This document shows, piece after piece, positions 63,706-64,000 of a stretch of DNA of 64,000 nucleotides. The stretch lies in contig JANQNO010000010.1 in the NCBI GenBank assembly GCA_028279555.1, positions 115,171 to 179,170 of the forward strand, given 5' to 3'. Position numbers and translations under genes: made by a program. Every line of letters starts with the position of its first letter. Position 1 is the first letter of the stretch. This DNA comes from Sphingorhabdus sp. GTDB taxonomy: Bacteria; Pseudomonadota; Alphaproteobacteria; Sphingomonadales; Sphingomonadaceae. Under the pieces are notes generated by a model, which was not told the origin of the DNA, made no database searches, and was given only the letters and a program-made list of their open reading frames with translations.

Positions 63706-63902
63706 GAGATGTCTCCGTCACAAAAAAGGAATCGCTTCCGCTGCGTTATGTGGGAAGCCGCCGCCGATTGCCAAGCTTTTATCGGGAATATCAGGCCTGC
63801 TTGCCTGCCGCCAGCCCGGCGGTATTTTTGGCTTGCCGAGGCAATGGCCCCATGCTAACCGCGCGCCTCACCTGCCGGAAATCAACAGTTCCGGCCGCCA
63901 GA

Positions 63903-63977
63903 GCGGGCGTAGCTCAGGGGTAGAGCACAACCTTGCCAAGGTTGGGGTCGGGCGTTCGAATCGCCTCGCCCGCTCCA
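63903..63977 (+). tRNA. tRNA-Gly (GCC)
   Basis: A full cloverleaf: acceptor arms GCGGGCG/CGCCCGC, D arm GCTCAGGGGTAGAGC, anticodon stem AACCT/AGGTT around TTGCCAA (GCC anticodon), T arm with GGCGTTCGAATCGCC, discriminator T and encoded CCA. No gene is visible in the 197 bases before it. Confidence 0.97.
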
Positions 63978-64000
63978 GATTCTTATTACAGAACAATTAT

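Overview
The window is a 64 kb stretch of chromosome from an alphaproteobacterium, most likely of the order Sphingomonadales. This rests on protein resemblance and gene order: sucD-sucA-sucB-lpd, mnmE-mnmG-rsmG-parA-parB, rho, hemJ, hemE, then a divergent ppsR-maf-aroE-coaE-dnaQ block. It is supported by MmcB, DUF1491, COQ9 and CBP3-type proteins and an IroN/FecA-like TonB receptor. Coding density is high, many genes overlap by 4 bases, and there is no prophage, rRNA operon, CRISPR array or recognisable IS element.

Layout. 1-7216: end of the 2-oxoglutarate dehydrogenase/succinyl-CoA synthetase locus, interrupted by a small GIY-YIG nuclease gene between near-perfect 30-bp inverted repeats and followed by a reduced SEDS-like membrane protein. 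7305-18105: TetR-controlled membrane proteins, MsrA, an aspartate aminotransferase, a PabB-PabC fusion, a TonB receptor, S-formylglutathione hydrolase and a molybdopterin oxidoreductase/cytochrome b pair. 18167-22418: a chaperone-usher-like surface fibre locus (DUF4402 subunit, PapD-like chaperone, atypical usher) with a terminator after the subunit gene. 22665-28285: parB, parA, rsmG, mnmG, mnmE with three parS sites. 28295-30064: small accessory stretch including a retropepsin-like protease and a short partner gene. 30158-34715: TerC, an ATPase, rho, hemJ, hemE. 34716-35013: candidate chromosomal replication origin. 35014-40128: ppsR, maf, aroE, coaE, dnaQ, hpf, ptsN, DUF1491. 40293-51332: cell wall hydrolase, mmcB behind a LexA box, DUF3604 lipoprotein, sterol desaturase-like and old yellow enzyme genes, coq9, ssb, a membrane-anchored flavoprotein fusion, CDP-alcohol phosphatidyltransferase, yceD, CBP3 and bamE. 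51337-63977: maeB, mutS, nupC, yhhQ, argB, yggT, folD, a lipoprotein, marC, a LON-domain protein, a thioredoxin-TPR protein and tRNA-Gly(GCC).

How the parts fit. Most genes are core housekeeping: TCA cycle, tRNA and rRNA modification, chromosome partition, haem, folate, arginine and shikimate synthesis, mismatch and SOS repair. The centre of the window (about 25-35 kb) looks like the ori-proximal domain, with parS sites about 8-10 kb from the hemE/ppsR intergenic region, as in Caulobacter. The least ordinary items are the repeat-flanked GIY-YIG gene and related REP-like repeats, the DUF4402 fibre locus, the retropepsin pair, the SEDS-like protein and the TVP38-flavoprotein fusion. All functional statements come from reading motifs and gene order; no database search was possible.
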